From NCBI GenBank assembly GCA_910579455.1, contig CAJTUT010000023.1:1-20156 (forward strand): 20,156 nucleotides of DNA. The letters run 5' to 3'. Source of the DNA: an uncultured Bacilli bacterium (GTDB taxonomy: Bacteria; Bacillota_I; Bacilli_A; RF39; UBA660). Within the stretch, counting starts at the first letter, position 1; the number at the start of each line of letters is the position of its first letter. This document shows positions 7,000-15,950 of this stretch, piece by piece. The notes beneath the pieces were generated by a model. That model had not been told where the DNA came from. It did not search any database and saw nothing but the letters and a program-made list of their open reading frames with translations. The position numbers were made by a program, and so were the translations under genes.

Positions 7000-7009
7000 A
7001 TACATAGTA

Positions 7010-7351
7010 TTATTGAAGTCTAGACTCTACAAATTGAGCATACTTTTTTGGATTTGATACCACCCAATTATATACATTTAACCTTCTTACCTCTAATAAA
7101 AACTCAATTTCTTCATCTGATGCCTGCAATGTTCTCTTATTAGAAACAATCAAGTTATCCAATCCTAAAATATAATTTAAATCCACCTCAAAATAATTCG
7201 CAATATCAATTAAGGTTTCTATCGATGGAATTCTACTTTCGTTTTCATAATGAGAGATTGTTGTTTTACTTAAACTTAATTCTATTCCTAATTTTTCTTG
7301 GCTAATTTTCTTTTTCTTTCTTAAAAGCCTTATTCTTGGACCAATTAACAT
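7010..7351 (-). CDS. XRE-family helix-turn-helix regulator
   Basis: A 113-residue DNA-binding protein. Residues 1-60 form a Cro/C1-type HTH: IGPRIRLLRKKKKISQEKLG, then LSKTTISHYENESRIPSIET and LIDIANYFEVDLNYILG, a typical five-helix XRE domain. The remaining ~45 residues are a short C-terminal tail with no recognised effector domain, so it is probably a small dimeric repressor. The ATG at 7351 is chosen because AGGTG precedes it at normal spacing; a GTG nine bases upstream overlaps that site. The gene lies between mutY and the DUF2935 leader, all on one strand, with a terminator behind it. Whether it controls the DUF2935 gene or itself cannot be told. Confidence 0.9.
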   Translation of the reverse strand: MLIGPRIRLLRKKKKISQEKLGIELSLSKTTISHYENESRIPSIETLIDIANYFEVDLNYILGLDNLIVSNKRTLQASDEEIEFLLEVRRLNVYNWVVSNPKKYAQFVESRLQ

Positions 7352-7453
7352 ACTATTCACCTCATTATACTGACATTATAATGAAAAATAATAGTTAACA
7401 CAGTAAAGTATACAAATCGTCTATCATAATAGACCAAATGATTCATTTTTTAT

Positions 7454-8488
7454 CTATATCTGTAATTTTTTTAAAAAAGGTTGAAACGCTGTTGGAATAG
7501 CATAATCTTTTATAATTTTATCAATACTCAAAAATAACATTTGATTATTTCCTATTGGTTTTCCTAATTCTATATAGTAGGATATCATTTTCCATTTTTG
7601 ATGAGTAAAAACATGTGTATAGGTAATAAATTCTTTTATTTTTGAGTAAGAGATTCTCTTACTATTTAAATAAGCCTCCACTTGAGTTTTAGTGAGAGTA
7701 CCCTCAACATTTGGAAATTGCCACAACTGATGAAGAATTCCCTCATTATTTCTTTTAGAAATAGCATAAGTATTTTCAAAATTAAAAATGAAGATCGTAT
7801 ACTCTAAAGTCTTTTTTTCCCTCTTTAGTTGCCTTTTAGGGAATAATGCATAATTACTATATTTTCCTGCCAAACATCTAGAATGTAGAGGACAACGATT
7901 GCAATGTGGTATGCCATTAGGAATACAAAGTACTTCCCCTATTTCCATTAGGGCCTGATTAAAGTCTCCGCTTTCATTGGGAATTATTTCTTCTATTTTT
8001 TTACCAATTTCTTTCCTAGTTTTTAATAAACTAATATTCAAATCATTATTGTAAAATCTAGTATATACCCTTAATACATTTCCATCAATAGTTGCTTTTT
8101 TCTTTTGAAAACAAATAGATGAAATAGCACTTGCTGTGTAATCCCCAATACCCGGAAGAGTAATCAGTTCGTGATACTCATGAGGAAATTCACCATGATA
8201 TTGGTTGATAATTATTTGAGCAGATTTTTTCAAATTCTTAGCTCGAGTATAATACCCAAGCCCTTCCCATAATTTAAATAAATCTTCCTCAGGAACAGTT
8301 GCTAAAGATTCAATAGAAGGTAATTTTTGCAAAAATCTATGATAGTAGTCTATAACTGTTTCGATCCTTGTTTGTTGAAGCATCACTTCGGAAATCCAAA
8401 CATGATATGGATTACAGCCTCTCCTCCATGGCAGGTCCCTTTTATTCTTTTGATACCAATCTAAAATATCATGAATACATTTTTCCAT
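7454..8488 (-). CDS. mutY: A/G-specific adenine DNA glycosylase MutY
   Basis: A 344-residue base-excision repair enzyme that removes adenine mispaired with 8-oxoguanine. Visible features: the catalytic Glu34 in SEVMLQQTR, the helix-hairpin-helix LPGIGDYTA near 111-119, the catalytic Asp135 in TIDGNV, and four Cys for the [4Fe-4S] cluster (188, 196, 199, 205). The first Cys gap is seven residues (CIPNGIPHC) instead of the six in the E. coli enzyme, a variant I recall from clostridial homologues. Residues from about 225 form the NUDIX-like MutT domain that reads 8-oxoG. Length and motif order are typical. The ATG follows GGTGAT. Its promoter at 8529-8557 lies just inside the neighbouring insertion sequence boundary, so the IS spared the mutY control region. 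Confidence 0.95.
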   Translation of the reverse strand: MEKCIHDILDWYQKNKRDLPWRRGCNPYHVWISEVMLQQTRIETVIDYYHRFLQKLPSIESLATVPEEDLFKLWEGLGYYTRAKNLKKSAQIIINQYHGEFPHEYHELITLPGIGDYTASAISSICFQKKKATIDGNVLRVYTRFYNNDLNISLLKTRKEIGKKIEEIIPNESGDFNQALMEIGEVLCIPNGIPHCNRCPLHSRCLAGKYSNYALFPKRQLKREKKTLEYTIFIFNFENTYAISKRNNEGILHQLWQFPNVEGTLTKTQVEAYLNSKRISYSKIKEFITYTHVFTHQKWKMISYYIELGKPIGNNQMLFLSIDKIIKDYAIPTAFQPFLKKLQI

Positions 8489-8528
8489 TTCATCACCATC
8501 TTCGAATCAAGTCATTATTTTCATACAA

Positions 8529-8557
8529 AGAATATCATAGTAAACTCATTTTTTCAA
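8529..8557 (-). promoter_or_regulatory. Sigma-A promoter of mutY
   Basis: Minus-strand -35 TTGAAA (8552-8557), 17-base spacer, -10 TATTCT (8529-8534), about 40 bases upstream of the mutY ATG. Confidence 0.6.
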
Positions 8558-8611
8558 GAAAAACATCCATGCTGATTGTGTATAATGGTTTGGGGAATGC
8601 ATACAAAAAGA

Positions 8612-10068
8612 GAAATCTCTGTTAAAATTGTAAGTGTCTAAACTATACAAAGGAGACTTCTCGTATGAATATTATACTACACAATTATAAAAAAGTAATA
8701 GAAAAGATTATTAAGGATTGCATTTTAAACAACATTCAGACTATTCTTCAGGATTTTGATTATTATAGTATTAATAATTTCATTAATCTTCTATCTAATT
8801 TTGATCAATCTTTAAATGTTTGTTTTAAACAAGCATTTATTGAATTTACTCATCATTTGGATAAAGCCTACTCTTCTTCTATTGAAAGAAAATGTAAATA
8901 TCATATTAAACAAAAATGTCCTCGTACTATCCTTACTATATTTGGTGAAATAACTTACGAAAGAACATTCTATAAATCTAAATTAAATAGTTCTTGTTAT
9001 TGTCATGTGGATCGTATTTTAGGTCTTCTTAAATATGATTATTTTGATCCTTTTGATTATGTATCCAATCATAATTATTCTGAGACTGCTGGACATTTAA
9101 ATATTTTAATTGGTAATAGAATTTCTATCAAACAAAAATATTTATCTAGATAAACTGTTAGAAATGCAATATTAAATTCTAAACTCGCTTAAGCAAAAAT
9201 TAATAAGCTTGAAGTTACCCATGAACTTTATATTATCGCTGATGAAAAGTGGATCACCACTCAAAATAATGACAGAAAAAAAGTTATACAAAAATCTATT
9301 GTTATATTTGACAATTTTAATAAAAATGGTAAAAGAAAATTTTTAAATAATAAAATGACTTTTTCCGAAAGAAATGAAGATTTTATTTATGAAGCTATTA
9401 GTTATATTGAACATGATCATGATACCTCAAAAATTAAAAAAATTTATATGCTTGGTGATTGTGCCATTTGGATTAATAATTTAAAGTATTATTTTAACTA
9501 TTTTAGAAATATAACTATAATTCTAGGTTTAGATCACTTTCATTTTAAACAAGCTATATGGAGAATATATCCACAAAAAGATGTTTATAATACTATTCTT
9601 TCTTATATATTAAATAATAATAATAAAGATTTTAATAGAATATTAGATGAAATAATGGATTTAAAACCTGAAAGAAAAGAAAAGATAAATAAATATAAAA
9701 ATTATTTTAGTAACAATTGGAATAAAATAAACAATCTAATTCATTATAATTTATCTTGTCTGATGGAATCTCAAATATCTCATACATTTACTCCCCACTT
9801 CACTTCTAGACTAAAAGGCTATAATAAAAACATGATAACAAAGTTAATAAACATAAGATTAAAAAAGAAAAGTAGCTATAACATAAAAGAATTATATTTA
9901 AAAAATCTAAATCAAAATATAGTAATTAATTTAAATGAAACACAATTAAACTATTCCCTTTTTGATAAGAAAAAAACATATTCAGTATTAATCAAAAGTA
10001 CAAAATATTTTTAAAGTAATTTAATAGATTGGTAAAAATTTTTCAATCCTACAATTTTATGAGATTTA
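8612..10068 (+). mobile_element. ISLre2-type insertion sequence (degenerate)
   Basis: Imperfect terminal repeats flank the transposase: AAATCTCTGTTAAAATTG near 8613-8630 and, inverted, a version reading AAATCTCATAAAATTG at the right end (about 10052-10068). A single transposase frame fills the interior. The right end also carries a GAGATTT/AAATCTC inverted pair (10061-10087), which makes the exact boundary uncertain. No clear target-site duplication was found. The element sits between the mutY promoter and the ABC exporter operon and reads opposite to both. Confidence 0.65.
8665..10014 (+). pseudogene. UPF0236 (ISLre2 family) transposase with two in-frame TAA codons
   Basis: After an AAAGGAG site, one frame of 450 codons, about the family's normal length, is broken only by TAA at 9151-9153 and 9190-9192. 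Family hallmarks are the early FGEITYERTFYK segment, a YVSNHNYSETAG helix region, SR-TVRNAILNSKLA across the first stop, IIADEKWITTQ with the first catalytic Asp, and MLGDCAIWINN with the second. Both TAA codons sit where Gln (CAA) would be natural (SRQTVRN, LAQAKI), consistent with two C-to-T changes. Without read-through the product stops after 162 residues, before the catalytic Asps, so this copy is dead. It was probably an autonomous element; its end is intact. Confidence 0.85.
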
Positions 10069-10116
10069 ATCAAAATACACAAATCTCTTTAAATTAACGA
10101 ATGAAAATAAATCATT

Positions 10117-11823
10117 CTACTTTTGTAATACCTGGTATTCACTACATTCTTTTAATAATTTTCTATGGGTTGATTTAGCCACCAATCTCCCCTTATCAAT
10201 CACTATAATTTCATCTGCTAACTTCATCAAACTAGGCTTATGTGTAATCATTAAAATAGTATGATCCTTTTTTAAATCTTTTAATATTTCCATTACCTTT
10301 TTTGATGTATTCATATCAAGAGACGAGGTTACTTCATCAAATAACAATACTTCTGACTTAGAAAGAAGGGTTCTTGCAAGTGCGATTAGTTGCTTTTGTC
10401 CTCCCGAAATATTTTCCGCATCCCTCACCAACTTTGTGTTATAACCATCAGGAAGACTCTCTATAAAATTATGAACCCCTGCTCTCTTACAAGCTTTAAT
10501 TTGATTTTCTCTATTAGAATCTACCAAATTTAAATTATCCCTTATACTCATATCAAAAATAAAGGGCTTTTGGGTAACAATAGAAACATTAGAAGAATAA
10601 ACCTCCCTACTATAATCATAAATATTAACATCATCCAGTAATATAGAACCACTATCCGATTTATAGAGCCTTAATAATAATCTAAATATAGTAGATTTCC
10701 CACTGCCACTTTTTCCAACAATTGCAGTAAAAGAATTTGGTTTAATACTAAAAGTAATATTTTTTAATATCTGTTGTTTTTCATAAGTAAAATAAACTTT
10801 TTCAAATGTTATTTTCCCTGAAATATGATCTTCATCATAATCCCCATAAGACAACATGTTTTTATTTTTATAATGAAGTAATTTATAAATTCTATCAACC
10901 CTAGTCGAATTAGCAGAAATTCTGTGCAATTTATCATATAAACGCTCAAACTTAGATTCAATTTCCTCATAATATCCAACTACTAATACTAACATAGAAA
11001 TCTCATATTCCCCATGAAGAATCAAATAAATAGCAATAAAATATACCATAAGTTTTCCAATCCCTAAAATCATAGGCGATACCACTTCTGCATAATCATT
11101 ATATTTTCTCTTTTTAAAATAATCTTTTCGCCAAGATTTTTTATAATTCTCTAGATACTGATCCAAATCATTCTTCATATTAAAAGATTGTACCTCCTTA
11201 TTTCCCTCCAAAACTTGCCCCATTAGTTCCGAAATATCATCTTGATGTTTCCTTTGACCCAAAAGATAATAATCACGCCACTTTAGATTTCTACTTAAAG
11301 AGAAAAAGGATATCAAAAACATAACAAAAGCAATACCTCCCATATAAATACTTACTGTAAATAAGACTACTAAGGAAATTATAATACTTAATAAATAATT
11401 AAGTACATCTACTATTTGATCTGGTATCTGCATAACCTCCCCAACATCCTGAAAGGAAGTATTAACGATAAAAGAGGTTTTAATACTTTTTGTAAAGTCC
11501 TCATCAAAAGCGGTTACCTTTTCTAATATTAATTTTTGTAACTTATTGTGTGTATAAACAGCATGATTTTGATAAGCTACATAATTATAATGATGACATA
11601 AAACATAAAGTAGGCTGCATCCCAAAAAGATTAACGTGTCAAAAAATGCCAACTGAAAATCTTTAGCAGTAGCAGACCCTACTATCTTAGCAGCGAGAAA
11701 TGGTAAAATTGCCATCATAATGATTTTTAATAATGCCGAAAGAAAAATATGAAACAAACATTTTTTACTATCTGCTTTTAAAGAAAAATATTTCTTTACA
11801 ATTTTATAATACCTTTTAATCAT
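10117..11823 (-). CDS. ABC exporter half-transporter with canonical ATPase site
   Basis: A 568-residue fused permease-ATPase. Six membrane helices fall within residues 1-300 (for example SIIISLVVLFTVSIYMGGIAF), followed by an ABC domain: Walker A GKSGSGKS (370-377), Q-loop TQKPFIFD (Gln418), signature ISGGQ (472-476), Walker B LLFDE with catalytic Glu497, and the H-loop His528 in ITHKPS. All ATPase residues are present. It is the partner of the preceding gene, whose final codons it overlaps by eight bases; the start at 11823 follows GGGGTG. An upstream in-frame extension of 30 codons lies entirely inside the other gene and is rejected. Together they form a heterodimeric exporter of the LmrCD/BmrCD or TM287/288 style; the substrate is unknown. 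A weak hairpin follows the stop (10099-10117), without a good U run. Confidence 0.9.
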   Translation of the reverse strand: MIKRYYKIVKKYFSLKADSKKCLFHIFLSALLKIIMMAILPFLAAKIVGSATAKDFQLAFFDTLIFLGCSLLYVLCHHYNYVAYQNHAVYTHNKLQKLILEKVTAFDEDFTKSIKTSFIVNTSFQDVGEVMQIPDQIVDVLNYLLSIIISLVVLFTVSIYMGGIAFVMFLISFFSLSRNLKWRDYYLLGQRKHQDDISELMGQVLEGNKEVQSFNMKNDLDQYLENYKKSWRKDYFKKRKYNDYAEVVSPMILGIGKLMVYFIAIYLILHGEYEISMLVLVVGYYEEIESKFERLYDKLHRISANSTRVDRIYKLLHYKNKNMLSYGDYDEDHISGKITFEKVYFTYEKQQILKNITFSIKPNSFTAIVGKSGSGKSTIFRLLLRLYKSDSGSILLDDVNIYDYSREVYSSNVSIVTQKPFIFDMSIRDNLNLVDSNRENQIKACKRAGVHNFIESLPDGYNTKLVRDAENISGGQKQLIALARTLLSKSEVLLFDEVTSSLDMNTSKKVMEILKDLKKDHTILMITHKPSLMKLADEIIVIDKGRLVAKSTHRKLLKECSEYQVLQK

Positions 11824-13558
11824 GATCAAACACCCCGATTCTACTTGGAGATTTTCTGGACTGTAATACCTGATAAATCTCATTAGACTTGATGAGTTCC
11901 CTATGAGTACCAACAGCTACAATCTTACCCTGATCCAATACCACTATTTGATCGGCTTCCCTCATTAAATCGGGCTTCTTAGTAGTCAAAATAATGGTAT
12001 GATCTTTCTTTAAATCCTTAATTAATCTAGGAACTAATTTTGCCGTATCCGGATCTAAGGCTGTTGTAATATCATCTAACAACAAAATCTCACAATCTGT
12101 AAGAATCGTTCTAGCAATAGAAATCATTTGTTTTTGACCTCCTGAAATATTACTTCCATTTTCTCTTAACTTAGTATGATATCCGTTAGGAAGGGATTCA
12201 ATAAACTCATGAATTCCAGCCCGCTTACATGCTTCAATTTGATTTTTAATATTCGTATCTACAAAATCTAAGTTTTTTCTAATACTCATATTAAAAATGA
12301 ATGGTTTCTGATTTACCACACCAACATTTCTGGTATAAAATTCCCTTGAAAAATCATAAATATCCACATTATCTAAAGTAATTCTTCCCCTAGTAGGTTG
12401 ATATAATCTCAATAATAGGTTAAAAATCATTGTTTTTCCAGACCCCGCCTCTCCAACAATAGCAACAACCTTATTATGATCAATTTTAAGATTAATATTT
12501 TTTAAGATTTGTTTATTATTTAAAGTTAAAGATACATTTTTCATATGAATTGCTCCGTAAATATCATCTGCCTTTAAGGATCCGTAAACTAAGTCATTAG
12601 ATCTATAATTTAATATATCATTAATACGAGTAACAGAAGTATTCGTTTCTCTGATTGATTCTGTAGAATCCATTAATTCATTGATATAAGTACCTAGCGT
12701 TTCATGGTAAGAAACAATCAATACTAAAACATTAATTCCTAAGTCACCATTTAACATTAAATAAATTAAAATGGTATATAAAATAGAACGAAATACATAA
12801 ACGACTACATTCACATCATTATCCCTAACCGTAACATAAAATCTTTTTGCACTATATTCCTTAGTAAACTTTCTTTGAATAATGTTTAATTTATTCTTTA
12901 GTTTTGATAACATATTAAACGTTTTAATTTCCTGTAGACCTGAAACAATTTGTGTTAATAAATTACTATATTTATCATCCTGTACTACTACTTTATTATG
13001 ATAAAGATTTACCTTTCTATCGGCATTGTTTTGTATTGTAATATAAAAATATGCAAAAACAATTAATAATAAGGATAAATAAATATTATAGAATGCAACA
13101 ATAATTAAAACAGCAATAATTTGTAAAAGACCAATAATCACCTCGGATATACGATCATTCATATCTCCTATATTGATAATATCAGAATTAATTGTGTTAA
13201 TAATCCTTCCTTTACTCATGACTCTATTAAAGCTATGATCAACACTAGACAATTTATTTAATACCCTTTTAGTCAGTCCATCATAACAATAATCCATATT
13301 ATAACCATAAATTTTATAGTTAATATATAAAGAAAGATTATACAAAAGGTAAATAACAATTAAAACGCCTAAATAAAAATATGCCATTTTATCATTCCCT
13401 AAGGTCAAATATTTAATAATTCCAGAGGCAGCCAAAGGAAGACAAATTTCAAATCCTTTATAAAAAAAGGCAGATAAAATATTAATTAAAATATACCTAG
13501 TCTTTATTTCCGCTAATTTTAAATACTCTTTAATAAAATAAATATATTCTCTTATCAT
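11816..13558 (-). CDS. ABC exporter half-transporter with degenerate ATPase site
   Basis: A 580-residue permease-ATPase paralogous to its downstream neighbour. It has six membrane helices, then Walker A GEAGSGKT (369-376), Gln417 in VNQKPFIFN, and signature ISGGQ (472-476). Two catalytic residues are changed: the Walker B motif is LLLDD, so the catalytic Glu is Asp496, and the H-loop is LTTKKPD, so the switch His is Lys527. This is the pattern of heterodimeric exporters in which one of two nucleotide sites binds but hardly hydrolyses ATP. The ATG overlaps the stop of the MFS gene as ATGA and follows AGAGGTG, so translation is coupled. Sequence between the two proteins is strikingly similar around SIRxNL and ACKRAGxHxFIESLP, suggesting an old duplication. 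Confidence 0.9.
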   Translation of the reverse strand: MIREYIYFIKEYLKLAEIKTRYILINILSAFFYKGFEICLPLAASGIIKYLTLGNDKMAYFYLGVLIVIYLLYNLSLYINYKIYGYNMDYCYDGLTKRVLNKLSSVDHSFNRVMSKGRIINTINSDIINIGDMNDRISEVIIGLLQIIAVLIIVAFYNIYLSLLLIVFAYFYITIQNNADRKVNLYHNKVVVQDDKYSNLLTQIVSGLQEIKTFNMLSKLKNKLNIIQRKFTKEYSAKRFYVTVRDNDVNVVVYVFRSILYTILIYLMLNGDLGINVLVLIVSYHETLGTYINELMDSTESIRETNTSVTRINDILNYRSNDLVYGSLKADDIYGAIHMKNVSLTLNNKQILKNINLKIDHNKVVAIVGEAGSGKTMIFNLLLRLYQPTRGRITLDNVDIYDFSREFYTRNVGVVNQKPFIFNMSIRKNLDFVDTNIKNQIEACKRAGIHEFIESLPNGYHTKLRENGSNISGGQKQMISIARTILTDCEILLLDDITTALDPDTAKLVPRLIKDLKKDHTIILTTKKPDLMREADQIVVLDQGKIVAVGTHRELIKSNEIYQVLQSRKSPSRIGVFDHD

Positions 13559-14754
13559 ACTACACCTCTATTAAAAGATTCCTTTTTTCTAAAATAAATT
13601 AATAAATAGGCACAACCTATTTGAAAAATCATAAAAAACGAAGATAAGCCCAGCATAGAGGGAAGTCCATATTGATAAATCAATCCTGCAAAAAAAAGTC
13701 CAATGGCATCTCCAATCATTCCTATCATGTATCTAATATCTGTAAAAAATAGCTGATAGGTTTTATTTATCCTATTAATATAAGGAGCCTCAATAATATT
13801 CTCATAAGAAGTTGATATTAAAATAGACCAAGTAATGGCAACAAGTACCATAATCATATTATTGGATAAAAATGCAATTAAATAAAATAAAAAACGAAAA
13901 CCAAATTTAAGAGCAATAGTAATATAGTCATTTTTAGGGGTTAAGTATTTCAAAATAATCACACCCAAGATATCAGCAAATAATCCTATTACTAATAAGT
14001 AAGTAGTAGCCTCCCCAGCAGAGAAAGATAAACCATTTGTAAGCATCAACATTTTAAGACCAAGTCCTATACTAAACGCAATTGATCCTATAAACTCATA
14101 AAGAAAATAAAAATTTGTAATTTGATCCTGGAATAAATATTTGAAGGAAATCTTTGATTCCACCTTTCCAACCTTTAATCGAATAGTTGCAAATATCCAA
14201 AAAGAAATATAAAGAAAAATAATAGATAAGAAAAGGCAAATATTATAATTAACAGTAATTTTAAATAGCTGTTTTCCTATCAATACTCCACCCAGTAAAA
14301 TACCAATATCCCTAAACAAATATTCTACTAATTTCCTCTTAGAATACAATCTATCACTTACTTCTATTGTTAATATAAAAGGATAAATACTAGAAATTAT
14401 AATTTTTTCTAAAACCACATCTAAAATAATTAGAATGTCTATTGCTAATTTAATACTTGTATAATCTAATAATTTTAATAAATACAAAAATGACATGACT
14501 ATAATTTTTAGAAGAATAGAACCAGCAATAAAGTTTTGAATATTATTCAGTTTTAGTTTAACGGAACATATAAATAAAACAATCGCACTAAAAAAAGAAG
14601 CTACACTTAAAACATCACTAATTTGCTCTACTAAAAAATTAGTATCTTGAAGCCATAACTGTCTAAAATTTCCCCATAAACCAAATCCAATACTCAATAG
14701 TGCCAAAGATAATAATATTTGATGTTCAATCTTGTGCCTGCTCTTTCCCCTCAT
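13555..14754 (-). CDS. MFS-type membrane transporter
   Basis: A 399-residue, very hydrophobic protein with about 12 predicted membrane helices (first at residues 12-28, last near 370-390) and a short basic tail ending in RKKESF. The general layout and length fit the major facilitator superfamily. A region reading FFTDIRYMIGMIGDAIGLFF is a typical amphipathic-to-helix passage, but no diagnostic drug-efflux or sugar motif was recognised. It is the first gene of a three-gene operon; its TGA overlaps the ATG of the first ABC gene. The promoter is at 14793-14822. Co-expression with a heterodimeric ABC exporter suggests shared efflux or resistance, or that this protein assists the ABC pair; that is inference. 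It could also belong to a divergent permease family. Confidence 0.75.
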   Translation of the reverse strand: MRGKSRHKIEHQILLSLALLSIGFGLWGNFRQLWLQDTNFLVEQISDVLSVASFFSAIVLFICSVKLKLNNIQNFIAGSILLKIIVMSFLYLLKLLDYTSIKLAIDILIILDVVLEKIIISSIYPFILTIEVSDRLYSKRKLVEYLFRDIGILLGGVLIGKQLFKITVNYNICLFLSIIFLYISFWIFATIRLKVGKVESKISFKYLFQDQITNFYFLYEFIGSIAFSIGLGLKMLMLTNGLSFSAGEATTYLLVIGLFADILGVIILKYLTPKNDYITIALKFGFRFLFYLIAFLSNNMIMVLVAITWSILISTSYENIIEAPYINRINKTYQLFFTDIRYMIGMIGDAIGLFFAGLIYQYGLPSMLGLSSFFMIFQIGCAYLLIYFRKKESFNRGVV

Positions 14755-14792
14755 ATTCTAACCTACTCCCTACACTCACTATTATAAATATT

Positions 14793-14822
14793 AGTATACC
14801 ATACTTCGACATATTTTTTAAA
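14793..14822 (-). promoter_or_regulatory. Promoter of the MFS/ABC operon
   Basis: Minus-strand -10 TATACT (14793-14798) with a TGG extension just upstream and a weak -35 TTTAAA (14817-14822) at 18 bases. The MFS start codon is about 40 bases downstream, after GGGAG. Confidence 0.45.
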
Positions 14823-14842
14823 GGTATTTCTATTTAGTAAAT

Positions 14843-14873
14843 CAAAAAAACAAGAAAATTAAAATTCCTGTTT
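14843..14873 (-). terminator. Intrinsic terminator behind the HD-hydrolase unit
   Basis: Minus-strand AAACAGGAA (14865-14873) pairs with TTCTTGTTT (14848-14856), nine pairs including one G-U, followed by a run of Us. It closes the transcript of the HD hydrolase and the broken small gene, and separates it from the MFS operon promoter. Confidence 0.7.
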
Positions 14874-14885
14874 ACATTTATTTGA

Positions 14886-15148
14886 TTACTTTTCTAAAAG
14901 ATATGCTGAAATACTATAACTAATAAATGACTTATCTTCTTCTCTATAGCGAAAGGATAACTTTTGAATAATTATCTTTTGCCTAGTATTCAATTTGATT
15001 TCATGATAATTTTCTAAATAGTCACTAAAATCGTCTATATGATTTATATACTTTTGAATTGTACTGAATAAATCGAATTCAATTTTTTTATTACTTCCTT
15101 TAACAGTAAATGGAAGATTTTTAAACTATTATATAGTTATTTTTTCAT
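14886..15148 (-). pseudogene. Small gene behind the HD hydrolase, broken near its start
   Basis: The ATG at 15148 follows GGGAG and lies 24 bases after the HD gene's stop, but the frame hits TAA after three codons. A long clean frame resumes from about 15125 and gives about 80 residues: LPFTVKGSNKKIEFDLFSTI, then YINHIDDFSDYLENYHEIKL, then QKLSFRYREEDKSFISYSI and a TAA at 14886-14888. Two small indels in the A/T runs between 15120 and 15145 would join the start to the body. The product would be a soluble ~87-residue protein of unknown family. It could be a real gene miscalled in homopolymers, or a pseudogene. Confidence 0.5.
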
Positions 15149-15171
15149 AAAAACTCCCTGAATTTATTTTT

Positions 15172-15630
15172 TTAATAACTAATTGATAACATCTCCCAAA
15201 TGGCACATATTTTATCAGCAATACACACAATCACACTCTCTAAATACCTTGGGGGTTTAATATTCAACGGAAACATGTGCTTTTTTATAATGTCTTTTTC
15301 AATTTTACACAAAGGGAAATCCCTTTCTGCATTTAAAAGTGCCGTTCTAGCATGAGTAAAACCATGTAGTTTATGATCCTCAGAGGGAATATGCCAGTCA
15401 TACAAAAAATAATCATGAAGTAGTGCACCTCTAACCATAGCACGTCTATTTAAGTTCACAGGTAAAAAAATAGAAATATATAGGGAAAGACAGGCAACTC
15501 CTATGGAGTGCTCAAATACACTAACATTCCCATGCTGTATAAATTTCTTTTCAGATTGCATATACTCTGATTTTATAATATCTGCTCCATATAACATAAC
15601 TATTACTTTCATATTGTTAATAATACTCAA
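15172..15630 (-). CDS. HD-domain phosphohydrolase
   Basis: A 152-residue metal-dependent hydrolase of the HD superfamily. Metal ligands in order: His41 (FEHSIGVA), His72-Asp73 (LLHDYFLYDWH), His80, and Asp139 (CIADK). HGFTHARTALLNA and IIKKHMFPL are conserved blocks of a family I know from many Firmicutes, usually annotated simply as HD-domain protein; the substrate is unknown but these enzymes commonly act on nucleotides or phosphoesters. The TTG at 15630 is taken as the start because GGTGGTGAT lies six bases before it; the next Met (residue 7) has no such site. Its own strong promoter is at 15661-15689. It is separate from the HD remnant at the left edge. Confidence 0.85.
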   Translation of the reverse strand: MSIINNMKVIVMLYGADIIKSEYMQSEKKFIQHGNVSVFEHSIGVACLSLYISIFLPVNLNRRAMVRGALLHDYFLYDWHIPSEDHKLHGFTHARTALLNAERDFPLCKIEKDIIKKHMFPLNIKPPRYLESVIVCIADKICAIWEMLSISY

Positions 15631-15660
15631 TCTAGATCACCACCAACTTTATCCATTTAC

Positions 15661-15689
15661 ATTATAGTATATTCCTAAACAAAACTCAA
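15661..15689 (-). promoter_or_regulatory. Sigma-A promoter of the HD hydrolase
   Basis: Minus-strand -35 TTGAGT (15684-15689), exact 17-base spacer, perfect -10 TATAAT (15661-15666), about 30 bases before the TTG start. Confidence 0.7.
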
Positions 15690-15765
15690 CAAAATAAACA
15701 CCCTTGACACTTACCCATTTTCTTTACACTTTTTTGCATTATAATGATACATAGAATTAAAAATA

Positions 15766-15932
15766 TCAAGCACCTATGTCTTTGTTTACTATTAGCTTCA
15801 CATCTCTATTTCCAATTCTTTTATTCAACCATTTAATATTTCCAGTACCCAGCTATTGCCCATAGTAATTTCTAAAGATGAATTATCAAAAACAACAATA
15901 TTTTCACATTCCATATCCTTGCTAACAATCAT
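15766..15932 (-). pseudogene. Small ORF after miaB, frameshifted
   Basis: The ATG (15930-15932) follows AGGTGATG 18 bases behind the miaB stop. It reads MIVSKDMECENIVVFDNSSL then EITMGNSW and soon meets TGA. In the next frame GTGNIKWLNKRIGNRDVKLI continues to a TGA at 15766-15768. The total length is one base short of 56 codons, fitting a single deletion around GCAATAGCTGG. The predicted ~55-residue protein is unrecognised. It was probably co-transcribed with miaB. The rest of the gap to the HD promoter contains nothing else I can name. Confidence 0.45.
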
Positions 15933-15950
15933 ATCATCACCTATTATAAT

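Noticed and set aside
8368..8625. 85-codon plus-strand frame over mutY
   Set aside because: Shadow of the MutY N-terminus and its promoter; no domain of its own.
11824..11913. 30-codon upstream extension of the second ABC gene
   Set aside because: It lies wholly inside the end of the preceding ABC gene and lacks the family's normal N-terminus; the ATG at 11823 has a GGGGTG site.
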